Shown: positions 43,888 to 52,751 of the stretch, piece after piece
Layout of the letters: each line of letters starts with the position of its first letter
Position numbering within the stretch: the stretch's first letter is position 1
DNA from: Desulfobacterales bacterium
GTDB taxonomy: Bacteria; Desulfobacterota; Desulfobacteria; Desulfobacterales; JAHEIW01
Assembly (NCBI GenBank): GCA_030145015.1
Contig: JAQYWI010000001.1
Location: forward strand, 1-64,000
Reading direction: 5' to 3'
Length of the DNA stretch: 64,000 bases
Translations under genes and position numbers: made by a program
Notes under the pieces: model-generated
What the model was told of the DNA's origin: nothing
Seen by the model: only the letters and a program-made list of their open reading frames with translations
The model's database searches: none

Positions 43888-45225
43888 ATGAACGTTTACG
43901 AACTGATCAAGAAGAAAAGAGACGGCCTTGAACTTTCCGGGGAAGAAATCAAATTTCTGATCAGCGGGTTTGTCAGGGGACGCATTCCAGATTACCAGAT
44001 GGCAGCCTTTTTAATGGCGGTGTATTACCGAGGCATGAACATCCGTGAATGCTGCGATCTGACCCGGGCCATGGCGCACTCCGGGGAAATCGTCGATTTA
44101 TCCAAAATCGACGGCTTTATTATAGATAAGCACTCTACCGGTGGCGTCGGAGATACGACCACCCTTGTGCTGGCGCCTCTGGTGGCGGCCAGCGGTGGGA
44201 TTGTCGCTAAAATGAGCGGCCGGGAGTTAGGTCACACCGGCGGCACGGTGGATAAACTGGAATCCATTCCCCGGATGCAGCTTGAACTTTCGAAGGCTAA
44301 ATTTATAGATATTGTCAACGCCATTCATGTAAGCGTGATCGCGCAGACAGCGAACCTGGCGCCGGCAGACAAGCAAATCTATGCCTTGCGCAACGTGACG
44401 GCGACTATCGATTCTATCCCGTTGATCGCCAGCTCCATCATGAGCAAAAAGCTGGCGGCCGGCGCCGATGGTATCGTTCTGGATGTTAAAACCGGTGCGG
44501 GGGCCTTCATGCAAAAATATGAAGATGCCGTTGAACTGGCAAAAACCATGGTGTCTATCGGCGAATGCGAGGGCAAAAAGGTTCAGGCCCTGATTACGGG
44601 TATGGAGCAGCCCCTGGGAAATGCCATCGGTAACGCCGTCGAGGTAAACGAAGCCATTGACACCCTTAACGGCAACGGGCCCCGGGACCTGGTCGACCTG
44701 GTGCTGGAGCTGGGCAGCATGATGCTTGTCCTTTCAGGTGTTGAGTCATCCTTCTCCGCGGCCCGCCGAATCCTGGAGACAAATATCGCCCGAAAGAAAG
44801 GCTTAAAAAAACTGGCCGAACTTATCGAAGCCCAGGGCGGCAACCCCGACGTGATCGTTAATCCCGATTTGCTGCCGCAACCGAAAACCAAAATCGAGAT
44901 CAAGGCCGAAGTTTCGGGGTTTATTGAGAAGGTCAACGCCCTGGATGTCGGGATGGCCGCAAGAATACTGGGCGCCGGCCGCAAGACTAAGGCGGCGCCC
45001 ATCGATCTTTCGATTGGAATTCTATTGAAAAAGAAAGTCGGCGACCGTGTTAAAAAAGGCGAACCGCTGGCTGTTTTCTACACAGACGGCGACAAGCAAA
45101 AAATCGATCCGGCCAAAGCCAAATTTCTAAGGGCTTATACCGTCGGGGAGCGGCAGGTCGAGCCTCCGCGGCTTTTCTATGCCAGGGTCTCAGCGGATAA
45201 GGTCGAAGAATACAGCGCATCATGA
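43888..45225 (+). CDS. deoA: Pyrimidine-nucleoside (thymidine) phosphorylase
   Basis: This 445-residue enzyme converts thymidine, deoxyuridine or uridine plus phosphate to base and pentose-1-phosphate. It has DKHSTGGVGDTTTLVLAPLV (glycine-rich phosphate site), KMSGRELGHTGGTVDKLESI, and KKLAAGADGIVLDVKTGAGAF, all diagnostic of the family. ATG 43888 sits about 10 nt after GAGGAG; GTG 43870 is less likely. Its end overlaps cdd by 4 bp. A pyrimidine-nucleoside phosphorylase (pdp) with broader specificity cannot be excluded. Confidence 0.93.
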   Translation: MNVYELIKKKRDGLELSGEEIKFLISGFVRGRIPDYQMAAFLMAVYYRGMNIRECCDLTRAMAHSGEIVDLSKIDGFIIDKHSTGGVGDTTTLVLAPLVAASGGIVAKMSGRELGHTGGTVDKLESIPRMQLELSKAKFIDIVNAIHVSVIAQTANLAPADKQIYALRNVTATIDSIPLIASSIMSKKLAAGADGIVLDVKTGAGAFMQKYEDAVELAKTMVSIGECEGKKVQALITGMEQPLGNAIGNAVEVNEAIDTLNGNGPRDLVDLVLELGSMMLVLSGVESSFSAARRILETNIARKKGLKKLAELIEAQGGNPDVIVNPDLLPQPKTKIEIKAEVSGFIEKVNALDVGMAARILGAGRKTKAAPIDLSIGILLKKKVGDRVKKGEPLAVFYTDGDKQKIDPAKAKFLRAYTVGERQVEPPRLFYARVSADKVEEYSAS

Positions 45226-46166
45226 CAGATCGCCAAAAACAATTCGAAACAGAGCTGAAAGAATTTCCGAAACCTGTCCGGGATATCCTGCAAACCATAC
45301 CCCTGCAGGCCGGTAGGCTTTCCGCGCAGCAATGTGTCGATCTGATCAAGAATTTGGGAATCAATCCGGAAGAGCTCATGGTGCGCTTGCTCCCGATGGC
45401 AACAATATATGCGCTGGCACCGGTTTCCCAATTTCGAGTCGGCGCGGTGGCCATGGCTGGAGAACAGGGCGCACAGGATCATGCTGACCCATTTGAACTT
45501 TTCCTGGGGGCCAATATGGAATTTATGCATCAGCCCCTGAATCAGACGATTCATGCCGAGCAGTCGGCAACCCTGCATGCCTGGCATCAAGGCGCCCAAT
45601 ATCTGCAGGCAATCGCCACTTCCGAAGCGCCCTGCGGATACTGCCGACAATTTCTCTTTGAGTTTGAGAAAAATGCGCAAATGATGGTGATCACTCCGGA
45701 CAGGGAAAATCGCACGTATCGTAAGACATTGCTTTCAGATCTGCTGCCCGAAGCATTTGGTCCGCTGGATCTGGGTAACCGAGTCGGTCTGATGGCGCCC
45801 ATTGCTGTGGATCGAGGGTTGCAGTTGAAGGCCGCCGTTAAAGACCGAACCGTTGATAAAGCGCTGTCGGCGGCAGAAAAATCATATGCGCCCTATACCC
45901 AAAATTTTGCGGGCTGCGCGCTCGAGACCCAAACCGGAGAAATTTTCAGCGGCCGCTATGTTGAATCCGCGGCCTACAATCCGAGCTTGCCACCGCTGCA
46001 ATCCGCCATTTTATGTATGAATATGGCCACCCTTGAGGCGCAGCGATCCATTCAACGCGTGGTTTTGGTAGAAAGGCCCACCGTGGTGAGTCTGCGTAAC
46101 GTTACTGAACTGCTCCTGGGATCGTGGGCACCCGGGATCGAGCTGGAATACTATGAAGTTATATAA
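45222..46166 (+). CDS. cdd: Cytidine deaminase, dimeric type
   Basis: This 314-residue enzyme turns (deoxy)cytidine into (deoxy)uridine. It is the long E. coli-like form with two related domains: the catalytic one carries HAEQSA (zinc His and proton-shuttling Glu) and APCGYCRQ (two zinc Cys), and the second, SAAEKSYAPYTQNFAGCALE, is a non-catalytic copy. The start overlaps deoA as ATGA. Its product feeds the pyrimidine phosphorylase. Confidence 0.93.
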   Translation: MTDRQKQFETELKEFPKPVRDILQTIPLQAGRLSAQQCVDLIKNLGINPEELMVRLLPMATIYALAPVSQFRVGAVAMAGEQGAQDHADPFELFLGANMEFMHQPLNQTIHAEQSATLHAWHQGAQYLQAIATSEAPCGYCRQFLFEFEKNAQMMVITPDRENRTYRKTLLSDLLPEAFGPLDLGNRVGLMAPIAVDRGLQLKAAVKDRTVDKALSAAEKSYAPYTQNFAGCALETQTGEIFSGRYVESAAYNPSLPPLQSAILCMNMATLEAQRSIQRVVLVERPTVVSLRNVTELLLGSWAPGIELEYYEVI

Positions 46167-46307
46167 ATCCTAACTTGGAGAATACTGAATCAGGCGGATT
46201 TCGATATTCGGGTTTAATTTTGCATAAAAATTGATAATTTCAATAATAGTATTATTTCAGAAAATATGTAAAAGTAATTACTAATTTATAGCCTTTTAGG
46301 AGGAATG

Positions 46308-46997
46308 ATGACGAATACGACAATCACCGCTGCGGAAATGGCCCAATATATCGATCACACTTTGTTAAAGCCGGATGCCACGCTTGACGCACTGGCCCAG
46401 CTGGGTGGCGAGGCCATCTCCTATGGATTTAAGGCCGTCTGTGTCAATTCGGGAAATGTTGCTTATGTCGCCGGCAAGCTTCAGGGCACCGCTGTGGCGG
46501 TATGCACGGTGGTGGGATTTCCGCTGGGTGCCATGCAGACCCGTGCCAAAGCGTTTGAGGCTGAAAATGCCGTTGGCGAAGGTGCCGCCGAGCTGGATAT
46601 GGTGCTCAACATCGGCGCCCTCAAAAGCGGTGATTTTAAAACCGTTGAGGCCGACATTAAGGCCGTTCGTAAAGTCGCTCAAAGCCCGATTGTACTGAAA
46701 GTCATCATCGAAACCGGCCTGCTTACGGCCGAAGAAAAAATTAAAGCCTGTGAAATCACCAAAAATGCAGGAGCGGATTTTGTCAAAACCAGTACGGGCT
46801 TTTCAGGCGGCGGTGCCACCGTGGAAGATGTTGCTTTAATGCGTGAGTTTGTCGGTCAAAAAATGGGCGTTAAAGCCAGCGGGGGGATTAAGGACTGGTC
46901 TACGGCTGCGGCGATGATCAAAGCAGGCGCTAACCGGATCGGCACGAGTTCGGGGATCGTGATTGTCGAAAATGCGCCGGATTGGAACAAATCATAG
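46308..46997 (+). CDS. deoC: Deoxyribose-phosphate aldolase
   Basis: This 229-residue TIM-barrel aldolase splits deoxyribose-5-phosphate into acetaldehyde and glyceraldehyde-3-phosphate. It starts QYIDHTLLKPDAT, and has AVCTVVGFPLGAM, LDMVLNIG, LKVIIETG with the Schiff-base Lys and FVKTSTGFS with the second active-site Lys. AGGAGG ends 4 nt before ATG 46308; an ATG 3 bp earlier is almost on top of it. It follows cdd by about 140 bp and may be cotranscribed with the next two genes. Confidence 0.95.
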   Translation: MTNTTITAAEMAQYIDHTLLKPDATLDALAQLGGEAISYGFKAVCVNSGNVAYVAGKLQGTAVAVCTVVGFPLGAMQTRAKAFEAENAVGEGAAELDMVLNIGALKSGDFKTVEADIKAVRKVAQSPIVLKVIIETGLLTAEEKIKACEITKNAGADFVKTSTGFSGGGATVEDVALMREFVGQKMGVKASGGIKDWSTAAAMIKAGANRIGTSSGIVIVENAPDWNKS

Positions 46998-47064
46998 TAG
47001 CTAAAATGGGAAAAAGTGAAACCGAATCGCCAGGCAGCGCGAGGGTACTAAAGGGAAGGCGAGC

Positions 47065-47967
47065 ATGGTGATAAAAAAAATCGGATTTATCGGCCTGGGA
47101 CAAATGGGCAAATGGATGGCGTCGAATTTGCTTAAATGCGGATTTGACCTTACCGTTTTTGATATAAATCCGGAGGCCATTGCTTTTCTCTCAAAACAAG
47201 GCGCTGCCCGGACGAGCTCGCCGGCCGAACTTGCCCGGGGCGTGGATTTGATCATTTTGAGCTTGCCGAATTCCGATGTGGTTGAAGACGTGGTTTTCGG
47301 CCGGGACGGAATCGTGCATGGCTCCAAATCCGGACAGTGCCTGGTCGATTGCGGAACTGCCGGATATCTATGGACCCGGAAATTTTCAGAATCGTTGCAG
47401 GAACATGGACTACGCTTTGCGGACGCGCCGGTCACCGGGCTTGAGCAAAGGGCCCGGGACGCTACGCTCACCATTATGTACGGCGGCACCCAAAACCTGC
47501 TGGAAGAGATTCGGCCGGTGCTGGAGGCCATGGGAAACCAGGTCCTTCACATGGGAGATGTCGGCAGCGGTCAGCTTGTCAAAATGATCAACAATATTCT
47601 GTATAACGCCAACATTGCCGCGCTGGCAGAGGTCCTGCCCATGGCAGTTAAGCTCGGTCTGGATCCCGAAAAGGTCGCCACGGTGATTAATGCCGGATCC
47701 GGTCAAAGCTTTGCATCCAAATTTTTCATCCCCAACATACTCGCGGATTCTTTTAACCGCAGCTATAGTCTTACAAACGCTTATAAAGATATGACCAATG
47801 CCGCCGAAATTTCCGCGCATTACAAAATTCCGCTACCCGTGGTCCAAACGGCCATGGCAACCTACCAGAAGGCCCTGTCCCTGGGATTGGGCCAAGAAGA
47901 CAAAGGCGCCATGATCAAAGTCTTTGAAAAAAAACTGGGGGTGGCCTTTCGAAAGAGAAGAAAATAA
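47065..47967 (+). CDS. Beta-hydroxyacid dehydrogenase (3-hydroxyisobutyrate dehydrogenase family)
   Basis: This 300-residue NAD(P)-dependent enzyme starts KIGFIGLGQMGKWMASNL (GxGxxG). DAPVTGLEQRARDATLTIMYGG is the substrate-binding segment and GDVGSGQLVKMINNIL contains the catalytic Lys of the family. The family oxidises beta-hydroxyacids or reduces semialdehydes such as succinic or tartronic semialdehyde. It lies 67 bp after deoC and 23 bp before a beta-keto acid cleavage enzyme, so it may make the beta-keto acid that the latter cleaves (inference). Confidence 0.85.
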   Translation: MVIKKIGFIGLGQMGKWMASNLLKCGFDLTVFDINPEAIAFLSKQGAARTSSPAELARGVDLIILSLPNSDVVEDVVFGRDGIVHGSKSGQCLVDCGTAGYLWTRKFSESLQEHGLRFADAPVTGLEQRARDATLTIMYGGTQNLLEEIRPVLEAMGNQVLHMGDVGSGQLVKMINNILYNANIAALAEVLPMAVKLGLDPEKVATVINAGSGQSFASKFFIPNILADSFNRSYSLTNAYKDMTNAAEISAHYKIPLPVVQTAMATYQKALSLGLGQEDKGAMIKVFEKKLGVAFRKRRK

Positions 47968-47990
47968 TTGGAATCGATGAGGTCCTTATA

Positions 47991-48830
47991 ATGGATAAAC
48001 TGATCATCACGGTTGCCCTGACCGGAAATGTCCCCACCACAGAAATGAATCCCAATCTGCCTGTGACCGCAGAAGAAATTGCCGCGGACGTGCGACGATG
48101 TGCCGATGCCGGTGCGGTTGTCTTTCACGTGCATGCCCGGGACAAGGATCAAAAACCGACTTTTGACATCGACGTATTCAAGGAGAGCGCCCGCCGCATT
48201 AAAAAGATCGCCCCCGAGGTTATCATACAGCTTTCCACCGGAGCGCGAGCCGGAAAAGACCGGGAGGCCAGAGCTAATCCCGTCCGGCTGCTGCCGGAGA
48301 TGGCGTCATTCACCACCGGATCCAACAATCTGCCGGGGATTGTCTATGAAAACTCGCCTGAGTTTATCGAATTTCTGGCCGGGGTCTTCAAGGAAACCGG
48401 TGTAAGGCCCGAGATCGAGGTGTTTGAAACCGGTATGATCAGCAATGCACTTTACCTGCAAAAGAAGGGATTGATCGAGGCACCGCTTCACTTCGACTTT
48501 GTCTTAGGCGCGCCGGGTTCAATGGCGGGAACCGTCAGAAACCTGGTGTTTTTATCGGAAAGTATTCCGGCCGGCTCCACCTGGACGGTCGCCGGCATCG
48601 GCAAAGCCGAAATCCCCCTGGCCGCCGCCGCGATTGCGATGGGCGGAAATGTACGCGTGGGACTGGAAGACAATCTTTACCTGCCGGACGGATCACCGGC
48701 ATCCAACCCCAAACTTGTGGACAAGGTTGTTGCGATTGCAAAAGAAATCGGCCGCGAAATTGCCGGCCCCGATGAAGCCCGTAGTCTCCTATCTCTGAAC
48801 CCGCAATTCAAAGATCGAATTATTACTTAA
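47991..48830 (+). CDS. Beta-keto acid cleavage enzyme (BKACE family)
   Basis: This 279-residue TIM-barrel zinc enzyme is of the type first described as 3-keto-5-aminohexanoate cleavage enzyme (Kce). IITVALTGNVPTTEMNPNLP, VVFHVHARDKDQKPTFD (zinc His pair), STGARAG and the C-terminal GGNVRVGLEDNLY are family blocks. It condenses a beta-keto acid with acetyl-CoA to give acetoacetate or a related product and a new CoA ester. Substrate is unknown; family members take dehydrocarnitine, beta-ketoadipate and others. Confidence 0.9.
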   Translation: MDKLIITVALTGNVPTTEMNPNLPVTAEEIAADVRRCADAGAVVFHVHARDKDQKPTFDIDVFKESARRIKKIAPEVIIQLSTGARAGKDREARANPVRLLPEMASFTTGSNNLPGIVYENSPEFIEFLAGVFKETGVRPEIEVFETGMISNALYLQKKGLIEAPLHFDFVLGAPGSMAGTVRNLVFLSESIPAGSTWTVAGIGKAEIPLAAAAIAMGGNVRVGLEDNLYLPDGSPASNPKLVDKVVAIAKEIGREIAGPDEARSLLSLNPQFKDRIIT

Positions 48831-49040
48831 CAGGTTACAACCTAAAATAGGTTCGAATGCGGAAGCTCTCTGCAGTCCGCCGCGATGGACCGGGAATTTT
48901 CAAGTTAATGCGGTCAAAATCAATGCTTGCGGTGTAAGCGATCCGTATGTATCGAAAATGAAGGCTTGACTCCAGCTTAGGTTGACAATAGATAGATTTT
49001 GCATACCGTTGCGAATTAAAAAAAAGGAGAAAAAACAATC
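48831..49040 (+). promoter_or_regulatory. Leader region of the methyltransferase cluster
   Basis: This 210-bp gap breaks the otherwise tight gene series, so a promoter is likely. A weak candidate is TTGACT (48966-48971), 17 bp, TAGATA (48989-48994). AAAAAAAAGGAG precedes the next ATG. I looked for a cobalamin riboswitch (conserved B12-box) and could not identify one. Confidence 0.3.
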
Positions 49041-49709
49041 ATGAATGCGAAGGCGCAGGCGAATCTAATTGAAGCGATTGTGGATGCCACAGTCCACTAT
49101 GATGAATCACGTTGCGTGACCCTTGCCCGGCAGGCGATCGACGAGGGATTGGACCCCTTCAAAGTGATCCAGGAGGGCTTCAGTCGTGGGATGCAGATCG
49201 TTGGTGAAAAATTTTCCACTTTGGAGTACTGTCTTCCTGAAGTCATGTTGGCGGCCGACGCCATGAATGCGGCGACAGAAATACTCAAACCCCAGTTGAT
49301 GGAAAGCCATGAAGCGGATTCCCAGGGTATCATCGTTCTGGGCGTGATCCAGGGCGATATCCACGATCTGGGCAAAAACATTGTCAAAATCATGCTTCAG
49401 GCCTCGGGCTTCACCGTCCATGATCTGGGCAATGATGCACCCGTTCGTGGGTTTATCGAAAAAGCCGAAGCGGTGGGCGCCGATATCATTGCCGCATCGG
49501 CCATCCTGACAACCACGATGTCCTATATGCCCGACATATCTGCAATGCTGCGTGAACTGGGCTTGCGTGAAAAATATATGATTATGCTTGGCGGTGCGCC
49601 TGTGATCGACGAGTGGGCCATGGAGATCGGTGCTGATGGCTATGGAGAGGACGCGGTTGAGGCCGTTGCAGTGGCCAAACGTCTTATGCAAAAAAAGAGG
49701 GGAGGATAA
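49041..49709 (+). CDS. Corrinoid (B12-binding) methyl-carrier protein
   Basis: This 222-residue protein has the two-domain build of MtmC/MtbC/MttC: an N-terminal helical cap (about 1-90, ARQAIDEGLDPFKVIQEGFS, FSTLEYCLPEVMLAADAM) and a Rossmann B12 domain. GDIHDLGKNIV is the DxHxxG motif whose His ligates cobalt, followed by SAILTTTMSYM and MLGGAPV. It accepts a methyl group from the methyltransferase encoded 6 bp downstream and hands it to the next acceptor. Confidence 0.93.
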   Translation: MNAKAQANLIEAIVDATVHYDESRCVTLARQAIDEGLDPFKVIQEGFSRGMQIVGEKFSTLEYCLPEVMLAADAMNAATEILKPQLMESHEADSQGIIVLGVIQGDIHDLGKNIVKIMLQASGFTVHDLGNDAPVRGFIEKAEAVGADIIAASAILTTTMSYMPDISAMLRELGLREKYMIMLGGAPVIDEWAMEIGADGYGEDAVEAVAVAKRLMQKKRGG

Positions 49710-49715
49710 GGAATT

Positions 49716-51095
49716 ATGATTGGATTCTGGGATGTAATCGGACGCAGTGAAAGTGGTCCCCTGGTCAAAGAAAAGGAATTTGATTTACGCGTGGGCCGGG
49801 TTGCCCGTCAAATGATCGAAAAATATGACATCAAATATGACCCCCAAAACGTCATCCCGGCAGATGACGGCCTGGCGGACCGGGTTTACCAGGCCGGCCT
49901 CGATTTGTTCCTGGAGCTGGGTATCTACTGCCGGGACACCGGCCGATTGATGAAGTTTACCCGCGAAGAGGTGGAATGGGCCTTAAAGCACGCCCCCACC
50001 GCGGTTACCTATGGTCAGGGTCGGGACATGGCCACGATGACCTATCGGGCTATAGAGGATTCTAAGCCGCCGTTTTGCATCATGACGCCGGTCGGCGCTC
50101 CGGTGGCCGAGGAGCGTTTTGTTGCTATGGTGCAAAGCTACGCCCAGGAGCCGCTGGCGCAGACCTTTTCCAGTGCGTTTAGTCAGACAGTTCACGGACG
50201 CCCCATTAAATCGGGCACCCCTCAGGAGGTGGAGGCTGCAATTTGGAATGTGATCAAGCTGCGCGAGGCAGCCCGGGCGGCAGGCCGACCCCAGCTCGGT
50301 ATCCATAATCTGGTTTCCAATGCCGAACGGACCGATGCCATCTTAGCCGCTGTCCAGGCCGATTTTGGGGTGCAGCCCAATGACGGGCTTTGCATTGCGG
50401 CCACGGCTGAGTTGAAAATTGACTATGAGCGGGTCAAGAAGACTGTTTTTTTGCGACAAAGCGGCCATAATAAGTACGGACTATTGGGCCCCTTGGTGGG
50501 CGGGTATTCCGGAGGGCCGCAAGCCACGGCTCTCGTGCACATCGCTCATCATTTCCTGGCATTGCTGGCCTTTGAGGCACAGTGGCATTGCGGCTTTCCG
50601 CTGCACATCCATCACGGCTGCAATACCACCCGGGAATTGTTGTGGCTGGTTAGTCTTACGGCCCAGGCGTTGAGCCGCAACACCCATCTGTTGATTACGG
50701 CCAACACCTTTGCCGCCGCCGGTCCGTGCACCGAGATGGTCGCTTACGAGATTGTGGCCCATGCCCTGGCTGCAACAGTGGCCGGTGCCGATCTTGATCT
50801 GGCAGCCGTGGCCCGCAACCGGCATCCGGAACATGCCACCGGAATGGAAGCCCGTATCGGCGCGGAGGCCGGTCATTTGACTGCGCGGCAAGGGGTTACG
50901 CGGGACCAGGCCAACGAGATCGTCAAACAGATTCTGGCCCAATATGAGGATCAGCTCGCTGAAGCCCCCATCGGCAAGCGTTTGGATGAATGCTACAATC
51001 TGGAGACCCTTGAGCCTACCCAGGAATATGTGGAACTCTACGAAGGGGTCAAAGATAAACTGAGCAAATTCGGCCTGGACTACTCACTTCTATGA
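49716..51095 (+). CDS. Non-pyrrolysine MtmB homologue (corrinoid methyltransferase)
   Basis: At 459 residues this matches the length of methanogen monomethylamine methyltransferase MtmB (458). Shared blocks, from memory of MtmB, include GIYCRDTGRLMKF, GRPIKSGTPQEVEAA, LVGGYSGG, AAAGPCTEMVAYE, ATGMEARIGAEAGHLTA and the C-terminal PIGKRLDECYNLETLEPTQE. In MtmB the pyrrolysine (UAG) follows GRPGMGV; here the aligned segment is GRPQLGIHNLV, putting His197 (CAT, 50304-50306) at that place, and there is no in-frame amber codon. It should move a methyl group from some substrate to the adjacent corrinoid protein, but probably not from monomethylamine, just as MtgB differs from MttB. Confidence 0.85.
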   Translation: MIGFWDVIGRSESGPLVKEKEFDLRVGRVARQMIEKYDIKYDPQNVIPADDGLADRVYQAGLDLFLELGIYCRDTGRLMKFTREEVEWALKHAPTAVTYGQGRDMATMTYRAIEDSKPPFCIMTPVGAPVAEERFVAMVQSYAQEPLAQTFSSAFSQTVHGRPIKSGTPQEVEAAIWNVIKLREAARAAGRPQLGIHNLVSNAERTDAILAAVQADFGVQPNDGLCIAATAELKIDYERVKKTVFLRQSGHNKYGLLGPLVGGYSGGPQATALVHIAHHFLALLAFEAQWHCGFPLHIHHGCNTTRELLWLVSLTAQALSRNTHLLITANTFAAAGPCTEMVAYEIVAHALAATVAGADLDLAAVARNRHPEHATGMEARIGAEAGHLTARQGVTRDQANEIVKQILAQYEDQLAEAPIGKRLDECYNLETLEPTQEYVELYEGVKDKLSKFGLDYSLL

Positions 51096-52105
51096 ACTCA
51101 AAAGAACGCATCTTTTCTGTACTTAACCATCAAATGCCGGATCGGATGCCCTGCTTTGGGGCGAACTCAACGGTTACTTATGATCAAATGGAACAGATGC
51201 AGGCTTTTTGGCCCCATGGCCACGAAAACGGGGAGACGATGGCCAAACAAGCCCTGGCAGCATATACCCACCTTGGTTTTGACGCCGTCAGAGTTCCATT
51301 TTCCCAGACCTTTGAAGCTGAAGCGCTTGGCTGCAAAATAAAGCCCGGCAAAGCTGCGGACGGCAGCGAAGGAATTCCCGGAATTGATCATCCGGCACCT
51401 TACAAACTCGATGATTCTATCGAGTTTCCCAATGATTTTCTTTCCACGGGGAAAATTCCGGAGCTGCTCAAAGCCGTTGGTATTCTTAAGAAAGAACTGG
51501 GAGATGATGTCGCCATTGTGGCCGGTATTGTCGGACCGATTACCATCGCGGGTTCACTTGTTGATATGGTCACTTTTCTTAAGGCCACGATTAAGACGCC
51601 TGAGAAAATCGTGCCGTTTCTGAACGTGGCGGAGCAGGCGGGGACTGCCCTGGCCAGGGCCCTCGTCGATGCAGGTGCTGACATGATTTGTTGCGAAGAC
51701 ATGACGGCATCTCCCATGCTGCTATCTCCCAACGTTTACAGGGATTTTGAATTGAAATATCAAAGAAAGCAATTTGAAGCCATTTCTGTACCTAAAATTC
51801 TTCATATTTGCGGCAAAGTGGATAAAATTGTGGAGTGGATGGGACAGACCGGAGCCGATATACTTAGCATCGAACCCAAAGCCGATGCAAGGTTAGCGCG
51901 TGGAAAATGCGGATCAAATATTATCTTGATGGGTGGTGTTGACACCGCAAATACCCTGTATATGCAAGACGCGGAGACGGTCAAGCACATCGCCGAGCAA
52001 TCCATTGCCGAGGGTATTCAGATCCTGGCACCCGGATGTTCCGTGGCACCCGGGTCGCCAACGGAAAATCTCAAGGCCCTGGTAGAAGTAGCTAAAGTGC
52101 ATTAA
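51092..52105 (+). CDS. MtaA/MtbA-like methylcorrinoid methyltransferase (UroD family)
   Basis: The start overlaps the MtmB-like gene by 4 bp. The 337-residue protein belongs to the uroporphyrinogen decarboxylase superfamily branch that includes MtaA and MtbA. HICGK and the later APGCSVAPGSP give the His-x-Cys...Cys zinc site that activates a thiol acceptor. KERIFSVLNHQMPDRMPC opens the protein in typical fashion. In methanogens the acceptor is coenzyme M; in a sulfate reducer another acceptor, perhaps tetrahydrofolate, is likely (inference). Confidence 0.88.
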   Translation: MNSKERIFSVLNHQMPDRMPCFGANSTVTYDQMEQMQAFWPHGHENGETMAKQALAAYTHLGFDAVRVPFSQTFEAEALGCKIKPGKAADGSEGIPGIDHPAPYKLDDSIEFPNDFLSTGKIPELLKAVGILKKELGDDVAIVAGIVGPITIAGSLVDMVTFLKATIKTPEKIVPFLNVAEQAGTALARALVDAGADMICCEDMTASPMLLSPNVYRDFELKYQRKQFEAISVPKILHICGKVDKIVEWMGQTGADILSIEPKADARLARGKCGSNIILMGGVDTANTLYMQDAETVKHIAEQSIAEGIQILAPGCSVAPGSPTENLKALVEVAKVH

Positions 52106-52137
52106 CAGGCCTGTAAAGGGTTTTTCAAGGATATAAA

Positions 52138-52623
52138 ATGGAGGAAAAAGAACTTAAACGCCTTATTTTACAGTATTTGGAAAACCATAATACCATATCT
52201 CTGGCCACGGAAAAGGAAGGCTTGCCTCATGCCGCCACGGTCTTTTATGTCAACATCGGATTTGACCTCTATTTTTTAAGCAGTCCTGCTAGCCGACACG
52301 CACAGAATTTTTTCCATAATCCCAAAGTGTCGGCCACCATTAATGAGGATTATTCCAACTGGCTGCTTATCAAAGGGATACAACTGGAAGGCCAGGTTGA
52401 AAGCTTAGGCGGTATTTTAAAAAACAGGGGGATCGCCAAAACGTATGTAGAGAAATTTCCAAATGTGGCGGACTTTATTTTTTCGCCCATAAAGCTCGGT
52501 CAGGCCATAGCGGAAAAGGTGGCCAAGGTCGAGTTTTATAAATTGATGCCATTTAAAATATATTTTATCAATAATGAGCTTGGGTTTGGACATCGGGACG
52601 AATTGATATTAAACGTATCCTGA
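52138..52623 (+). CDS. Pyridoxamine 5'-phosphate oxidase family FMN-binding protein
   Basis: This 161-residue protein has the split beta-barrel pattern of FMN-binding PNPOx-like proteins: NHNTISLATEKEGLPHAATV, FDLYFLSSPASRHAQNF and PKVSATINEDYSNW. It follows the methyltransferase by 32 bp, so it may serve that pathway, for example in reducing a cofactor or the inactive corrinoid (inference). No zinc or iron motif is present. Substrate unknown. Confidence 0.75.
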   Translation: MEEKELKRLILQYLENHNTISLATEKEGLPHAATVFYVNIGFDLYFLSSPASRHAQNFFHNPKVSATINEDYSNWLLIKGIQLEGQVESLGGILKNRGIAKTYVEKFPNVADFIFSPIKLGQAIAEKVAKVEFYKLMPFKIYFINNELGFGHRDELILNVS

Positions 52624-52704
52624 ATATAATAGGATTTAAATGAACAGCTGGTCATAGAGTCATACATAACGCGTTCCAGCAGGATGTTTCCAATGCCTTC
52701 CCGA

Positions 52705-52740
52705 ATGCAGGGGATACCGATGGCAGCCGGGGGGGGGGGG
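52705..52740. repeat. Direct repeat of the nucleoside permease 3' end, with a G12 run
   Basis: Positions 52705-52735 match 58981-59011, the last codons of the ABC permease gene, at 30 of 31 bases, starting ATGYAGGGGATACCGATGG. The copy here continues into twelve G residues (52729-52740), against seven in the gene. The two copies bracket the RND efflux operon exactly. It may be the scar of an insertion or of a lost paralogue; the homopolymer could also reflect assembly trouble. Confidence 0.7.
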
Positions 52741-52751
52741 TGTGGGGAGCT

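Noticed and set aside
48831..49040. Cobalamin riboswitch before the corrinoid protein gene
   Set aside because: I could not find the conserved B12-box or a supporting fold in this short leader, only a weak promoter-like pair.
49716..51095. In-frame amber codon for pyrrolysine in the MtmB-like gene
   Set aside because: The frame is open for all 459 residues with no internal TAG, and the expected position reads CAT (His).
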